Part shown: piece by piece, positions 23,253-32,276 of the stretch
How positions within the stretch are numbered: position 1 is the stretch's first letter
Layout of the letters: each line of letters begins with the position of its first letter
From: Acetobacter oeni
Lineage (GTDB): Bacteria > Pseudomonadota > Alphaproteobacteria > Acetobacterales > Acetobacteraceae
Direction: 5' to 3'
Length of the DNA: 35,686 nucleotides
NCBI RefSeq assembly: GCF_011516825.1
Contig: NZ_WOTA01000030.1
Coordinates: 1 to 35,686, forward strand
The notes under the pieces: generated by a model
Told to the model about the DNA's origin: nothing
The model's database searches: none
What the model saw: only the letters and a program-made list of their open reading frames with translations
Program-made: the position numbers and the translations under genes

Positions 23253-24191
23253 CTAGACCGTCAAACCGGAGAGGTCTGTCATCCGCTCCCGAAAAATATC
23301 CTGCAACAGGGTCAGGAACGCGCGCACGGCCGGGTTGGCGTTGCGGCTTTCCGGCCAGAGCGCCGTAATGTTATGGCGCTCGACAGCGTATTCCGGAAGC
23401 ACCGCGACCAGTTCGCCGCGCGCCACCCAGGGGGCTACGATGAACGCCGCGCTGAGGCCGATGCCGCCGCCCGCAACGAGGGTCACAACCAGCGCGTCGC
23501 TGACATCGACGACAATCCCGGACGGCGGCACGCGTTCGATCACGCGGTCGCCAGTCCGGAAGGGCCAGCGCAGGGCCTGGCCTGAACTCTGGTAGCGAAG
23601 GCTGACAGTGTCATGCCCCTCTAATTCGTTCGGGTGCAGCGGGGTGCCGCGCGCTGCCAGATAGGCCGGAGAGGCGAAGCAGCAGACCCGATAAGGCGCG
23701 AACCTGCGCGATAACAGCCGTGAGTCCGCCAGGTCGCCGATACGGACCGCGACGTCGATCCCCTCCTCAATGATATCGACAATCTGGTCGTTCAGACGCA
23801 GATCGATCGTCACTTTCGGATAACGCTTGCGGAACGCCGGAAGCGCGGGGGCAATCACATGGATGCCCACCGGCAGGGATGCGGCTATCCGCAACGTGCC
23901 TGATGGCTCCGAGCGTGTTGCCATCGCGACCTGCTCGATTTCTTCTGCGTCACGCAGCAGTCTGAGGGCGCGTTCATGCAGTTCGCGTCCCTCGGGCGTG
24001 AGCGTCAGCGAGCGTGTCGTGCGGGTAAAGAGCGACACCCCGAGCTGCCGTTCGAGCCGCTGGATGCTCTTGCTGATGGCCGACGGCGAGATCGACAGGG
24101 ATCGGGCGGCAGCGGAGTAGCTGCCCAAGGATCCTGCCCGCGTGAAAGCGATCAGGCCGGTTAATCGCTCCAGGGCTATTTGTTCCTTCAT
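23253..24191 (-). CDS. LysR-family transcriptional regulator
   Basis: The 312-residue protein has an N-terminal winged helix: [56 protein letters not shown]. The effector-binding half includes [30 protein letters not shown] and [14 protein letters not shown] text ([16 protein letters not shown]), a CrgA/DmlR-like subfamily. I start at ATG 24191 ([12 protein letters not shown]), since an earlier in-frame ATG at 24296 would add 35 residues overlapping the divergent gene. It probably controls the quinone-reductase-like gene whose start is about 100 bp away on the other strand. Confidence 0.93.
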   Translation of the reverse strand: MKEQIALERLTGLIAFTRAGSLGSYSAAARSLSISPSAISKSIQRLERQLGVSLFTRTTRSLTLTPEGRELHERALRLLRDAEEIEQVAMATRSEPSGTLRIAASLPVGIHVIAPALPAFRKRYPKVTIDLRLNDQIVDIIEEGIDVAVRIGDLADSRLLSRRFAPYRVCCFASPAYLAARGTPLHPNELEGHDTVSLRYQSSGQALRWPFRTGDRVIERVPPSGIVVDVSDALVVTLVAGGGIGLSAAFIVAPWVARGELVAVLPEYAVERHNITALWPESRNANPAVRAFLTLLQDIFRERMTDLSGLTV

Positions 24192-24288
24192 GGCATTATT
24201 AAAGCGATACCAGCCCTGATTATCAACCTTATGTGAGCCGGATAGAGTGGCTGCTGAAACACTGATGAGCCCTGGTGGGAGATTTTTG

Positions 24289-25305
24289 ATGAGCACTATG
24301 ATGAAGGCGATCCGGCTGCACGCCTTTGGCGGACCGGAGGTGCTGCATTACGAGGATGCGCCGAAACCTGAACTGAAAGCGGGCGAAGTGCTCGTTCGTG
24401 TTCATGCCGCCGGCGTTAATCCTCCCGACTGGTACCTGCGTGACGGGTATAAAGTGCTTCCCCCCGAGTGGCAGCCGCAGGTGTCTTTTCCTGTCATTCC
24501 GGGGACGGACATTTCGGGCGTGGTCGTGGCTGTTGCGGACGATGTTAAGAACTTCTCTGTTGACGACAACGTGTATTCGATGGTTCGTTTTCCCGGCAGC
24601 CTGTCCGGGGACAGCAAAGCGTATGCCGAATATGTCACCGTGCCGGCGTCGGAGGTCGCCCTCAAACCGGGCAACATCGATCATATCCATGCCGCCGGCG
24701 CGCCAATGTCGCTGCTCACCGCGTGGCAGTTCATGATCGGGTTGGGTCACAACGAACCGAACCCGCTTCAGCCGCACAGACATGAGCCGGTGCCGCTGGA
24801 GGGCAAGACCGTTCTCGTCAATGGAGCCGCAGGCGGCGTGGGACATTTCGCGGTGCAACTCGCCAGATGGAAGGGCGCGCGCGTGATCGCGGTAGCGTCC
24901 GGGAAGCACGAGGCATTCCTGCACGACCTCGGTGCCGACGAGGTCATCGACTACACCAGGACGGCCCCCGAGGACGTTGTGCATGATGTCGATCTGGTGG
25001 TCGACTCAGTCGGTGGCCCGGCCACGGGTCGTTTCCTGCGCACGCTCAGGCGTGGGGGCGCCCTGTTCCCGGTATTCTCTCTGGGCTTTTCGGGGGCGGA
25101 AGAGGCCGAAAAGCTGGGCGTCACGGTCTCGACGACGCAGGTCCGCTCAAGTGGCGCGCAACTCGCAGAAATTGGGCGTTTGCTCAATGACGGGACCATT
25201 CGCGTGGCAATCGACAGCGAATTTCCGCTTGCCGATGCCCGCAAGGCCCATGAGCGGGCCGCCCAGGGGCACATTCAGGGCAAGATCGTCCTCACGGTCG
25301 CATGA
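24289..25305 (+). CDS. NADP-dependent MDR oxidoreductase (quinone reductase-like)
   Basis: A 338-residue medium-chain dehydrogenase/reductase without the zinc ligands. It begins [19 protein letters not shown], then [18 protein letters not shown], and [21 protein letters not shown]. The cofactor site is [23 protein letters not shown] (AAGGVG nucleotide motif), followed by GADEVIDYT and GKIVLTV at the end. It is likely a quinone, enone or aldehyde reductase using NADPH, acting in detoxification. GGTGGGA at 24274-24280 supports ATG 24289 over the in-frame ATG at 24247. The gene is divergent from a LysR gene that is its probable regulator. Confidence 0.92.
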   Translation: MSTMMKAIRLHAFGGPEVLHYEDAPKPELKAGEVLVRVHAAGVNPPDWYLRDGYKVLPPEWQPQVSFPVIPGTDISGVVVAVADDVKNFSVDDNVYSMVRFPGSLSGDSKAYAEYVTVPASEVALKPGNIDHIHAAGAPMSLLTAWQFMIGLGHNEPNPLQPHRHEPVPLEGKTVLVNGAAGGVGHFAVQLARWKGARVIAVASGKHEAFLHDLGADEVIDYTRTAPEDVVHDVDLVVDSVGGPATGRFLRTLRRGGALFPVFSLGFSGAEEAEKLGVTVSTTQVRSSGAQLAEIGRLLNDGTIRVAIDSEFPLADARKAHERAAQGHIQGKIVLTVA

Positions 25306-25440
25306 CGTCGGAAGGTTCGGGCATATGAGGGCAGAAAGGAAGGCTTCTGTTCCGGACCCGAATTCGCTATCAGGCCTCCACTTCTTCAAGCAGCCGCCTG
25401 ACAGCTGACATTCCGCTCCCCCAAAAGCGGCCAGTGACCT

Positions 25441-26064
25441 CTATCCGTCATCCAGACAGAACTTTTCCCACTGCTTCATCATCTCCTGGCGTTTGCTGAA
25501 CAGATCGCCGCGCCGGTAAGCGGCTTCGACCTTATCTCCGATGGCGTGAGCCAGCGCCATTTCCGCCACTTCACGCGGGAAGTCTGTCTCCTCGGCCGCC
25601 CAATCACGGAAGCTGGATCGCAATCCATGAATGGTCACGTCTTTCGTGCCAGCTGCACGATGCAGCGCTTTGGAGACGGCAACATCGCTGAGCGGTGATC
25701 CAATTTTACCGCCGGGGAAGACCAGACTATCTGCTGAAGAGCGCGATCGCAGCATCTCCATCCTCCGGAGCACGCTTACGGTACTGGCCGTCAATGGCAC
25801 GCGATGCTCGCGCTTCGCTTTCATGCGCTCGGCGGGAACGATCCAGACCTGCTTCTCGAAGTCGATTTCAGACCAAAGGGCATGACGTACCTCACCAGAA
25901 CGCGCAGCCGTCAGGCAGAGAAACCGGGCAGCGAGAGCCGCAGAGCCATCCTGTTGACCAAGTTGTGCAAACACGGTGGGGAGATCGCGGTAAGGAATGG
26001 CAGCATGATGCACGACCTTTGCCACAGCCGTCGTTTTGTCGAGCATGGCGGTGTCAATGACCAT
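25441..26064 (-). pseudogene. Tyrosine recombinase (P4-type integrase), catalytic half only
   Basis: The 207 residues equal the C-terminal catalytic domain of P4-like integrases: HHAAIPYRDLPTVFAQL, then FLCLTAARSGEVRHALWSEID (catalytic Arg), a beta-hairpin Lys segment AERMKAKREHRVPL, HGLRSSFRDWAAE (His-x-x-Arg) and LAHAIGDKVEAAYRRGDLF (His and nucleophile Tyr). The ~180-residue N-terminal arm and core-binding domains are absent. At about 26040-26060 the similarity stops and cytochrome bd coding begins on the other strand. The element that carried it therefore broke or replaced the upstream part of cydA, and the fragment cannot act on DNA by itself. Confidence 0.85.
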
Positions 26065-26239
26065 ATTCGTCGTTGTTTACGTTCTCGTCTTTGGTTCTGG
26101 CCTGGGGATTCTCGTCAGGGCGCTGGGGCGCGAACCCGAAGAAGGGGAGCGCAACGCCGATCCATCACAGGCTTCCGACATTCTGGCAACCCGGATGCAT
26201 CCCGCTGTGGTGGATGCCTCTGCTAGCAAGGGAGCCTGA
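26042..26239 (+). pseudogene. cydA: Cytochrome bd (CIO-type) oxidase subunit I, C-terminal remnant
   Basis: Only the last membrane helix and tail remain. MTIFVVVYVLVFGSGLGILVRALG equals the final helix of CioA-type CydA, followed by a charged tail ending at 26239, 3 bp before cydB. The haem ligands, Q-loop and all other helices (about 400 residues) are missing because the integrase fragment replaces them. A short open frame from ATG 26036 could give a 67-residue peptide with one helix, but it cannot be an oxidase. Confidence 0.8.
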
Positions 26240-26242
26240 GAA

Positions 26243-27264
26243 ATGATGGATTTCGCACACTGGCTTCCGATCATCTGGGGCGTCATTCTGATCGCTGCGA
26301 TCTCGATCTATGTCATTCTGGACGGGTTCGACCTTGGAATCGGCATGTTGTTCGCATTCGAGCGCGATCAGTCGAAGCGCGACGTGATGATCAATACGAT
26401 TGCCCCCGTCTGGGACGGCAACGAGACCTGGATGGTGCTGGGAGGAGCCGTGCTCTACGGGGTATTTCCCGGCGCCTATGCCACGCTGCTGCCGGCATTC
26501 TATCTGCCGATCATCGTGATGCTGGCCGCCCTGATCTTTCGCGGGGTTGCGTTCGAGTTTCGCGTCATGACCAAAGGAACGGCTCGTGCGCGGCACTGGG
26601 ATCTCGGTTTCATTGCCGGATCTGCTATTGCGTCCTTCTGCCAGGGTGCGGTCCTCGGCGGGGTGATCCAGGGGGCGTCCCGGTGACGGATGGCGCCTTC
26701 TCTGGTGGTTCCTTCGACTGGCTGACGCCTTTTGGTATCGTCTGCGGGCTTTCCGTGATGTGCGGCTATGCGCTGCTCGGCGCGACGTGGCTGGTATGGC
26801 GGACGACCGGACAACTGGAAGCTTCCTGCCGGCACCGGGCCGAACGGCTTGCGGCTGGACTGTTCGCATGCATCGTCGTGGTGAGTTTCTGGACACCGTT
26901 CCTGCACGCCCCTTATCTCCGGCGCTGGACCGACTGGCCGAACATCCTCTTTGTGATCCCGGTGCCGCTCCTCGTGGTGGTGCTTGGTGGTATGCTGGCC
27001 GCAAGCCTGCGCCAGGGTCATTCCCGTGTGCCGTTCCTCTGCGCGCTTGGCTGGTTCTTCCTTTGCCTGACCGGATTGGGCATTACTGTCTGGCCTTATG
27101 CCGTGCCGCCGACCCTGACCTTGTGGGATGTGTCATCGCCGCCCTCGAGTCAGTTTTTCCAGCTCGTCGGCACTGCAATCATGATGCCGATCATCCTGAC
27201 CTACACGATTTACTCCTATCGCGTCTTTCGCGGGAAAGTGTCGGAAACCGATGGCTATCATTGA
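26243..27264 (+). pseudogene. cydB: Cytochrome bd (CIO-type) oxidase subunit II, frameshifted
   Basis: The first frame (26243-26686) gives IIWGVILIAAISIYVILDGFDLGIGML, WDGNETWMVLGGAVLYG and FRGVAFEFR, all CydB hallmarks, then stops after GGVIQGASR. The second frame resumes from GTG 26683 with TDGAFSGGSFDWLTPFGIVCGL and continues to the normal end SYRVFRGKVSE. One extra C in the run TCCC at 26678-26681 would restore ASPVTDG, so a single-base deletion (or sequencing error) is the likeliest cause. The stop and the restart GTG overlap as GTGA, so two coupled half-proteins could be made. Without an intact subunit I the gene has no oxidase partner here. Confidence 0.88.
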
Positions 27265-27400
27265 AGTCGTAAAAGGTGATGGCAGCACCGCCCCGCGTCG
27301 CATGCGTGCGCGTCTGGGGTGGCTCGCCGGGATCTGGGCCATGAGTACGGCCGCATTGTTTGGAGTGGCGTCGCTTCTTCATCTCCTGATGCCTAAATGA
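27251..27400 (+). CDS. DUF2474-like small membrane protein of the bd oxidase
   Basis: The 49-residue protein begins MAIIEVVKGDGS, then RARLGWLAGIWAMSTAALFGVASLLHLLMPK: one membrane helix with an LGWxxxIWxxSxxAL pattern. This matches the DUF2474 subunits encoded right after CIO-type cydB, analogous to CydX/CydS, which stabilise the haem pocket of bd oxidases. Its ATG lies inside the end of cydB (14-nt overlap), indicating translational coupling. The gene itself looks intact although both large subunits are damaged. Confidence 0.75.
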   Translation: MAIIEVVKGDGSTAPRRMRARLGWLAGIWAMSTAALFGVASLLHLLMPK

Positions 27401-27439
27401 AAGCGGCCTCTTTCCTTCCAGCCGAGAGGAGCAGGAAAA

Positions 27440-27904
27440 ATGTTTGAGAACGCCACGATTTTTGAGTTTGAACGCGACTTTGCCGGCTCCCTGCGCTGTA
27501 TTCCGATGATCGCACGACAGAAGCTGGACATCGTTGGAATCAAGATGACGCTTCGCCAATGGAGCCGTCTGACGCACCAAGAACGGAGCAGGCTGGTGCA
27601 TATGCCGTGCGATACGAACGCGGAACAGGATACCTATCGCCTGCTTGTTCAGGATCTGATCGCGGCACGGGCGGATGAGCCCATCCGCTTTCTGTCCACG
27701 CAGGGGCTGGAGGACTGGCAGCAAGCGGGATGTATACCTGCTGCTGTGCTCTCTCAGGCGCAGACGGACGGTGTTTTACCCCCGACACTGCACCAGTGGG
27801 CCGCATTGGCGCCGCTCCAGCGTTTCGCATTGATCAAGCTCGCACGCTCGCGGCATGAAAACGAGAACTTCGTACCGGCGTTGAAAGAGTTCGGCGTCCT
27901 TTAG
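27440..27904 (+). CDS. Nitrate reductase associated protein (Nitr_red_assoc family)
   Basis: The 154-residue protein starts FENATIFEFERDFAGSLRCIPMIARQKLDIVGIKMTLRQWSRL, then MPCDT and ends with a helical region; this is the pattern of the conserved nitrate-reductase-associated family (FEFExDFVxSLRCIPMxVRxKLDxxGIKLxLxxW). The role is unproven; because it is always near molybdoenzymes, a chaperone or assembly role is inferred. It has AGGAGCAGG ahead of its start and lies 15 bp before the FdhF/YdeP-like gene in the same direction. It contains two conserved Cys (LRCIP, MPCDT) that could bind metal or cofactor. Confidence 0.8.
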   Translation: MFENATIFEFERDFAGSLRCIPMIARQKLDIVGIKMTLRQWSRLTHQERSRLVHMPCDTNAEQDTYRLLVQDLIAARADEPIRFLSTQGLEDWQQAGCIPAAVLSQAQTDGVLPPTLHQWAALAPLQRFALIKLARSRHENENFVPALKEFGVL

Positions 27905-27919
27905 GAGAAGGGTTATATC

Positions 27920-30223
27920 ATGAGCAAAGAGAAAGAGTCTGAGTTCAAGCCCTATCATCACCCGGCAGGCGGCTGGGGCGCGGCAGGAGCGACCGCCAAG
28001 GTTCTGATGGAGCAGAGCGTACTGGTAAAAGGTTCGCGCGGTTTGCTCGCCATGAACCAGCCCGGGGGCTTCAAGTGCCCGAGTTGCGCCTTCCCGGATC
28101 CCGATCACCGCAAGACACTCGAATTCTGCGAGAACGGCGCAAAGGCACTCGCCCACGAGGCGACCAGGGCGCGTGTCACGCGGGAGCTTTTTGCGCAGCA
28201 CACCGTCACGGAGCTGATGGAGCGGAGCGATTACTGGCTGGAGATGCAGGGTCGTCTGACCGAGCCGATGCGCTATGACGCTGCAACTGACAAGTATGTG
28301 CCGGTTGCGTGGGACGATGCGTTCGCTCTGATCGGGAAACATCTGAGGGCGCTGGAAAGCCCGCATCAGGCGGAGTTTTATACGTCCGGCCGAACCGCTA
28401 ACGAGACGGCGTTTCTCTATTCCATTTTCGTGCGGGAGTTTGGAACCAATAATTTCCCCGACTGCTCGAACATGTGCCACGAGCCAACATCGCGTGGGCT
28501 GCCGCACTCCATCGGGGTAGGCAAGGGCACGATCGTCATGGCCGATTTCGATCAGGCCGAGGCGATCTTCGTCATAGGGCAGAATACCGGCACCAATTCC
28601 CCGCGCATGATGACCAATCTGGTCGAGGCGCGCAAACGCGGTGTGCCGGTTATCCTTATCAACCCGATGCCCGAACGCGCGCTGATCCGCTTTACGGAAC
28701 CGCAGGACATCCTGCAGATGGGCACGTTCGGATCGACTGCGGTTTCCAGTGAATTTGTGCATGTGCGCATCGGTGGCGACCTGGCCATCTTCAAGGGTAT
28801 GATGCGGGCGCTCTTCGAGGCGGAAGACCGCGGCGAGCCTGTGCTCGACAAGACGTTCATCGCTGAGCACACGGTGGGACTGGATGCGTTGCGCGCAGAT
28901 GTCATGGGCGTCTCCTGGACCGACATCACCCGAATTTCCGGGATCACCGAAGAACAGATCCGTCGTGTCGCCGGGATTTATGCGAAATCGAACGCGACGA
29001 TCATCTGCTATGGCATGGGTCTGACCCAGCATCAGGAAGGATCGCGGCTGCTGCAACAGGTGGCCAATCTTCTGCTGATGAAAGGGAATATCGGCAAGCC
29101 GGGAGCGGGTATCGCGCCGATCCGCGGCCATTCCAATGTGCAGGGTGACCGCACGGTGGGCATTGATGAGAAGCCAACGCAGGCTTACCTTGATCGCGTG
29201 CGCGATGTCTTCGGGTTCGAACCGCCGCGTGAGCACGGGCATCACGTCCTTGAGGCGCTTGAAGCCATGGAAGCGGGCACCGCAAAAGTATTCTTTGGCA
29301 TGGGTGGCAATTTCGCCCGTGCGGTGCCGGACACCGATCGTTCCTACGCCGCCATGGGGAAGCTCAACCTGACCGTCGGGGTGGCGACCAAGCTCAATCG
29401 CGGGCATCTGGTGCATGGCAAGGATGCGCTGATCCTGCCGGTCGTGTCCAGATCCGAGATCATCCGTACATCAGCAGGCGAACAGTTCGTGACCATCGAG
29501 GACGCGATGGCAAATGTCACGCCCTCGCGCGGTGTATTCGAGCCGGTGAGTGCCGATGTCCGCCCGGAGACGGAGATCATCTGCCGGATGGCCATGGCAA
29601 CGCTGCCGGACTCAAAAACCCCGTGGGCAGATTATATTGAGGATTACACGCCGATCCGCGACAGGATTGCCGATGTCTATCCCGAAATCTATGCCGATTT
29701 CTCGGAGAAGATGAAAAACCCGCATGGTTTTCATCTGGATATTCCGCCGCGCCGCCGGGTCTGGCCGACCCCGAACGGTAAGGCGAATTTCCTCGTGATG
29801 CCGGGGCTGGAAGTCAATGAAGTGATCGCGGATCCGGCGATGCTGCGTCTTGCGACGATCCGTTCACATGATCAGTACAACACCACGATCTACAGCAACA
29901 GCGACCGGTATCGCGGCGTGTACAACAACCGCCTTGTGATCTTCATGAACAAACAGGACCGCGAGGACCGGGGACTTGAGAATGGTGCCGTCATCGGGCT
30001 TGAGACCTACAGTGATGACGGCTACCGGCGCTATGTGGATGGACTGACGATCCTTGACTATCCGATGCCGCGCGGGGCGATCGCCGGATATTATCCGGAA
30101 CTCAACCCGCTGCTGCCGCTTGATTTCTTCGATGAAATCAGCGGCACCCCCGCCGCCAAAGCCATCCCGGTCAAAGTCGTGCCAAGCGTGGCGTCCGCTG
30201 CCCCGATCCGGATCGCCGGGTAA
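27920..30223 (+). CDS. FdhF/YdeP-family molybdopterin oxidoreductase
   Basis: A 767-residue bis-MGD molybdoenzyme related to formate dehydrogenase alpha and E. coli YdeP. N-terminal CPSCAFPDPDH (C53, C56) and EFCENGAKALAHEA (C70) match the YdeP-type start, with too few Cys spacings for a standard [4Fe-4S] ferredoxin site. SNMCHEPTSRGLPHSIG (Cys186) is where FdhF carries its Mo-ligating Cys or Sec. The body has FVIGQNTGTNSPRM, LLLMKGNIGKPGAGIAPIRGHSNVQGD, FGMGGNFARAVPDTD and the C-terminal MGD-binding TIRSHDQYNTTIYS, YRGVYNN segments. No signal peptide, so cytoplasmic. The real substrate of YdeP-type enzymes is not settled; formate is inferred from the neighbouring fdhD and family name. First of the row moaA, moaC', mobA, moaD, moaE, fdhD. 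Confidence 0.92.
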   Translation: MSKEKESEFKPYHHPAGGWGAAGATAKVLMEQSVLVKGSRGLLAMNQPGGFKCPSCAFPDPDHRKTLEFCENGAKALAHEATRARVTRELFAQHTVTELMERSDYWLEMQGRLTEPMRYDAATDKYVPVAWDDAFALIGKHLRALESPHQAEFYTSGRTANETAFLYSIFVREFGTNNFPDCSNMCHEPTSRGLPHSIGVGKGTIVMADFDQAEAIFVIGQNTGTNSPRMMTNLVEARKRGVPVILINPMPERALIRFTEPQDILQMGTFGSTAVSSEFVHVRIGGDLAIFKGMMRALFEAEDRGEPVLDKTFIAEHTVGLDALRADVMGVSWTDITRISGITEEQIRRVAGIYAKSNATIICYGMGLTQHQEGSRLLQQVANLLLMKGNIGKPGAGIAPIRGHSNVQGDRTVGIDEKPTQAYLDRVRDVFGFEPPREHGHHVLEALEAMEAGTAKVFFGMGGNFARAVPDTDRSYAAMGKLNLTVGVATKLNRGHLVHGKDALILPVVSRSEIIRTSAGEQFVTIEDAMANVTPSRGVFEPVSADVRPETEIICRMAMATLPDSKTPWADYIEDYTPIRDRIADVYPEIYADFSEKMKNPHGFHLDIPPRRRVWPTPNGKANFLVMPGLEVNEVIADPAMLRLATIRSHDQYNTTIYSNSDRYRGVYNNRLVIFMNKQDREDRGLENGAVIGLETYSDDGYRRYVDGLTILDYPMPRGAIAGYYPELNPLLPLDFFDEISGTPAAKAIPVKVVPSVASAAPIRIAG

Positions 30224-30237
30224 CAGGGAGCAGGCAG

Positions 30238-31275
30238 ATGGGGGCAGCTTCCGATCAACTGGGGCGACCGCTTAGGGATCTGCGGATCTCGGTGATGGAC
30301 CGGTGCAACTTCCGCTGCCCCTACTGCATGCCAGAAGCAGCTTACCCCGAAGGCTTCCGGTTTCTGCGGCCTGCGGAACGGCTCGATTTCGATGAGATCG
30401 AACGGGTGGCGCGGGTCTCGGCGGAACTGGGCGTCACCAAGCTGCGCCTGACTGGCGGCGAGCCGCTACTGCGTCCCGGCCTGCCGGATCTCGTGGCACG
30501 GCTGGTGCGGATTCCGGGCATTCAGGATGTTGCGCTGACGACCAATGGCGTTCTTCTGGAACGCCATGTGGCGGCACTACGTGAAGCCGGGCTGCACCGG
30601 GTTACGATCAGTCTGGACAGTCTGGATCCGGTTGTCTTCGCGCGTCTGAGTGGCGGCAGAGCCGAACTGCCTGCCGTGCTACGCAGTATCGGTGCGGCGT
30701 CTCATGCCGGGTTCCCGGTCGGCGTGAAGATCAATACTGTCGTCCAGCGTAGTGTAAACGACGCGGACGTTACAGGGCTGCTGGCACATTTCCGCCATAC
30801 CGGCATCGTCGTGCGCCTGATCGAATATATGGATGTCGGCAATCGCAACGGGTGGAAACATGACGATGTCGTGCCCTCGCGAGAGTTGCTGGATCGCGTC
30901 CAGGCGTTATGGCCAGTCGAACCACTCGAACCGAACTATCGCGGGGAGGTGGCGCGACGTTACCGCTATGCTGATGGCGGCGGTGAAATCGGCTTCATCT
31001 CGTCGGTTACGGCGCCATTCTGCGGCGGCTGTTCCCGCGCACGACTTTCCTCAAACGGACAACTCTACACCTGCCTTTTCGCAACCAAAGGCACAGACCT
31101 GCGTGCCGTTCTGCGCGCTGGAGTGCAGAGCGCAGGTGATGAGGAGCCGCTCCGGCAGGCCCTGACAAAACTCTGGCGAAACCGGGCGGATCGATACAGC
31201 GAAGAGCGCGCGCAACCATCAGTTGATGAAAACAAAGTGCGCGGAAAAATAGAAATGCATTATATCGGAGGCTGA
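30238..31275 (+). CDS. moaA: GTP 3',8-cyclase, radical SAM (MoaA)
   Basis: The first step of molybdenum cofactor synthesis converts GTP to 3',8-cyclo-GTP. The 345-residue protein has the radical SAM cluster motif CNFRCPYC (C23, C27, C30), LRLTGGEPLLRPGL, TTNGVLL, ISLDSLDP, and the second cluster in FCGGCSRARLSSNGQLYTCLF near the C-terminus. It ends in HYIGG with the catalytic C-terminal GG. It starts 15 bp after the molybdoenzyme gene with AGGGAGCAGG ahead of the ATG. The next enzyme, MoaC, is only a stub in this cluster. Confidence 0.96.
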   Translation: MGAASDQLGRPLRDLRISVMDRCNFRCPYCMPEAAYPEGFRFLRPAERLDFDEIERVARVSAELGVTKLRLTGGEPLLRPGLPDLVARLVRIPGIQDVALTTNGVLLERHVAALREAGLHRVTISLDSLDPVVFARLSGGRAELPAVLRSIGAASHAGFPVGVKINTVVQRSVNDADVTGLLAHFRHTGIVVRLIEYMDVGNRNGWKHDDVVPSRELLDRVQALWPVEPLEPNYRGEVARRYRYADGGGEIGFISSVTAPFCGGCSRARLSSNGQLYTCLFATKGTDLRAVLRAGVQSAGDEEPLRQALTKLWRNRADRYSEERAQPSVDENKVRGKIEMHYIGG

Positions 31276-31276
31276 G

Positions 31277-31435
31277 ATGGTGCGACATGTACCGATCCTC
31301 ACGCATCTTGCCGAGAGCGGAAAGGTTCCGCGCATGGTCGATGTCGGGAGCAAGGCCGTCACAAATCGGGAGGCGCACGCACGGGCTCGTTTGCAAGTCC
31401 GCCGGAAGGCGCAAAGCGTCGTGGAAGTGATATGA
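31277..31435 (+). pseudogene. moaC: MoaC N-terminal stub (cyclic pyranopterin monophosphate synthase)
   Basis: A 52-codon frame reads ILTHLAESGKVPRMVDVGSKAVTNREA, then ARARLQVRRKAQSVVEVI and TGA. This aligns with residues 1 to ~45 of MoaC (LTHxxxxGxxxMVDVSxKxxTxREAxA). The remaining ~110 residues, including the catalytic Lys and His, are missing, and mobA begins at once (ATGA overlap at 31432-31435). The frame itself has no stop or shift, so the loss looks like a clean internal deletion that kept coupling with moaA (2-bp gap) and mobA. Made as a peptide it could not work; cofactor synthesis must use another moaC copy. Confidence 0.82.
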
Positions 31436-32046
31436 TCCGGCCGCTTTACGGACTTGTGCTGACGGGGGGCAGAAGCCGACGCATGGGCGCGGATAAAGCT
31501 GCGATCCCGTATGATGGCCGGCCTCAGCTTGCGCGCACCTTCGATCTCCTTTCTTCGCGTGTCACGCGCTGTTTTGTCTCGACACGCGGAGATCAGCGCG
31601 ACGATCCGCTCAGACGGGCGTATCCACTGATCATCGACATGCTCGACGACTGCGGCCCTGCGTCGGGTTTGCTGGCAGCATATGCGGCCCACCCGCGTGT
31701 AGCGTGGCTGGTTCTGGCCTGCGACCTGCCCCTGATGGACGTGGCAACGCTGGATGCGCTGATTGGTGCGCGGGATGATACCCGTTACGCCGCTGTGGCG
31801 TTCCAGGGAGTGCACGACGGGTTACCCGAGCCACTCTGCACGGTCTGGGAACCCGCGGCGCTGGAGGCACTCACCCAACAGGTGGCGACCGGATCCGTCC
31901 GGTCACGCGCTGTTCTGCTCGATGACGCGACATGTATTTTGCCGCCTCCTGCCTCGCGTGCTCTGGAAAATGTCAACACGCCAGCTGAGCGGACGAAAGC
32001 CACGAAGATGCTTGAAAACCAGCAGGATACTCAATGCCTCACATAG
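31432..32046 (+). CDS. mobA: Molybdenum cofactor guanylyltransferase (MobA)
   Basis: Adds GMP to molybdopterin to make the MGD form used by FdhF/YdeP-type enzymes. The 204-residue protein has the nucleotide-binding LTGGRSRRMGADKAAI (residues 10-25), DMLDDCGPASGLLAAY, VLACDLPLMD with the Mg-binding Asp, and a C-terminal NVNTPAE stretch typical of the family. It overlaps the moaC stub by 4 nt and moaD by 13 nt. The presence of mobA fits a bis-MGD enzyme as the client. Confidence 0.93.
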   Translation: MIRPLYGLVLTGGRSRRMGADKAAIPYDGRPQLARTFDLLSSRVTRCFVSTRGDQRDDPLRRAYPLIIDMLDDCGPASGLLAAYAAHPRVAWLVLACDLPLMDVATLDALIGARDDTRYAAVAFQGVHDGLPEPLCTVWEPAALEALTQQVATGSVRSRAVLLDDATCILPPPASRALENVNTPAERTKATKMLENQQDTQCLT

Positions 32047-32276
32047 AACTGGAATATTTCGCGCAACTGGGCGATGTGGCGGGAAGACGCGCTGAGACGC
32101 GGGAGACAGTCGCCGGGACGGCGGCCGCGCTCTATGACGAGTTGCGGAAAGATTACGGCTTTGCTCTTCCGTCCGAACGCATGCGCGTTGCGGTGAACGC
32201 CGTCTTTCGACCATGGGACCAGGAGCTGCATGATGGTGACCATGTCGTCTTTATTCCGCCGGTGAGCGGCGGATGA
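32034..32276 (+). CDS. moaD: Molybdopterin synthase sulfur-carrier subunit (MoaD)
   Basis: The 80-residue ubiquitin-like protein ends in IPPVSGG, the C-terminal Gly-Gly that is adenylated and thiocarboxylated before donating sulfur to the pterin precursor. IELEYFAQLGDVAGRR at the N-terminus and RMRVAVNAVF and LHDGDHVVFIPP are family text. Overlaps mobA (13 nt) and moaE (4 nt). The activating MoeB is not in this window. Confidence 0.93.
   Translation: MPHIELEYFAQLGDVAGRRAETRETVAGTAAALYDELRKDYGFALPSERMRVAVNAVFRPWDQELHDGDHVVFIPPVSGG

Noticed and set aside
27776..29416. 546-residue open frame on the minus strand opposite the FdhF/YdeP gene
   Set aside because: It is an antisense shadow of a clearly conserved molybdoenzyme and has low-complexity basic composition with no domain.
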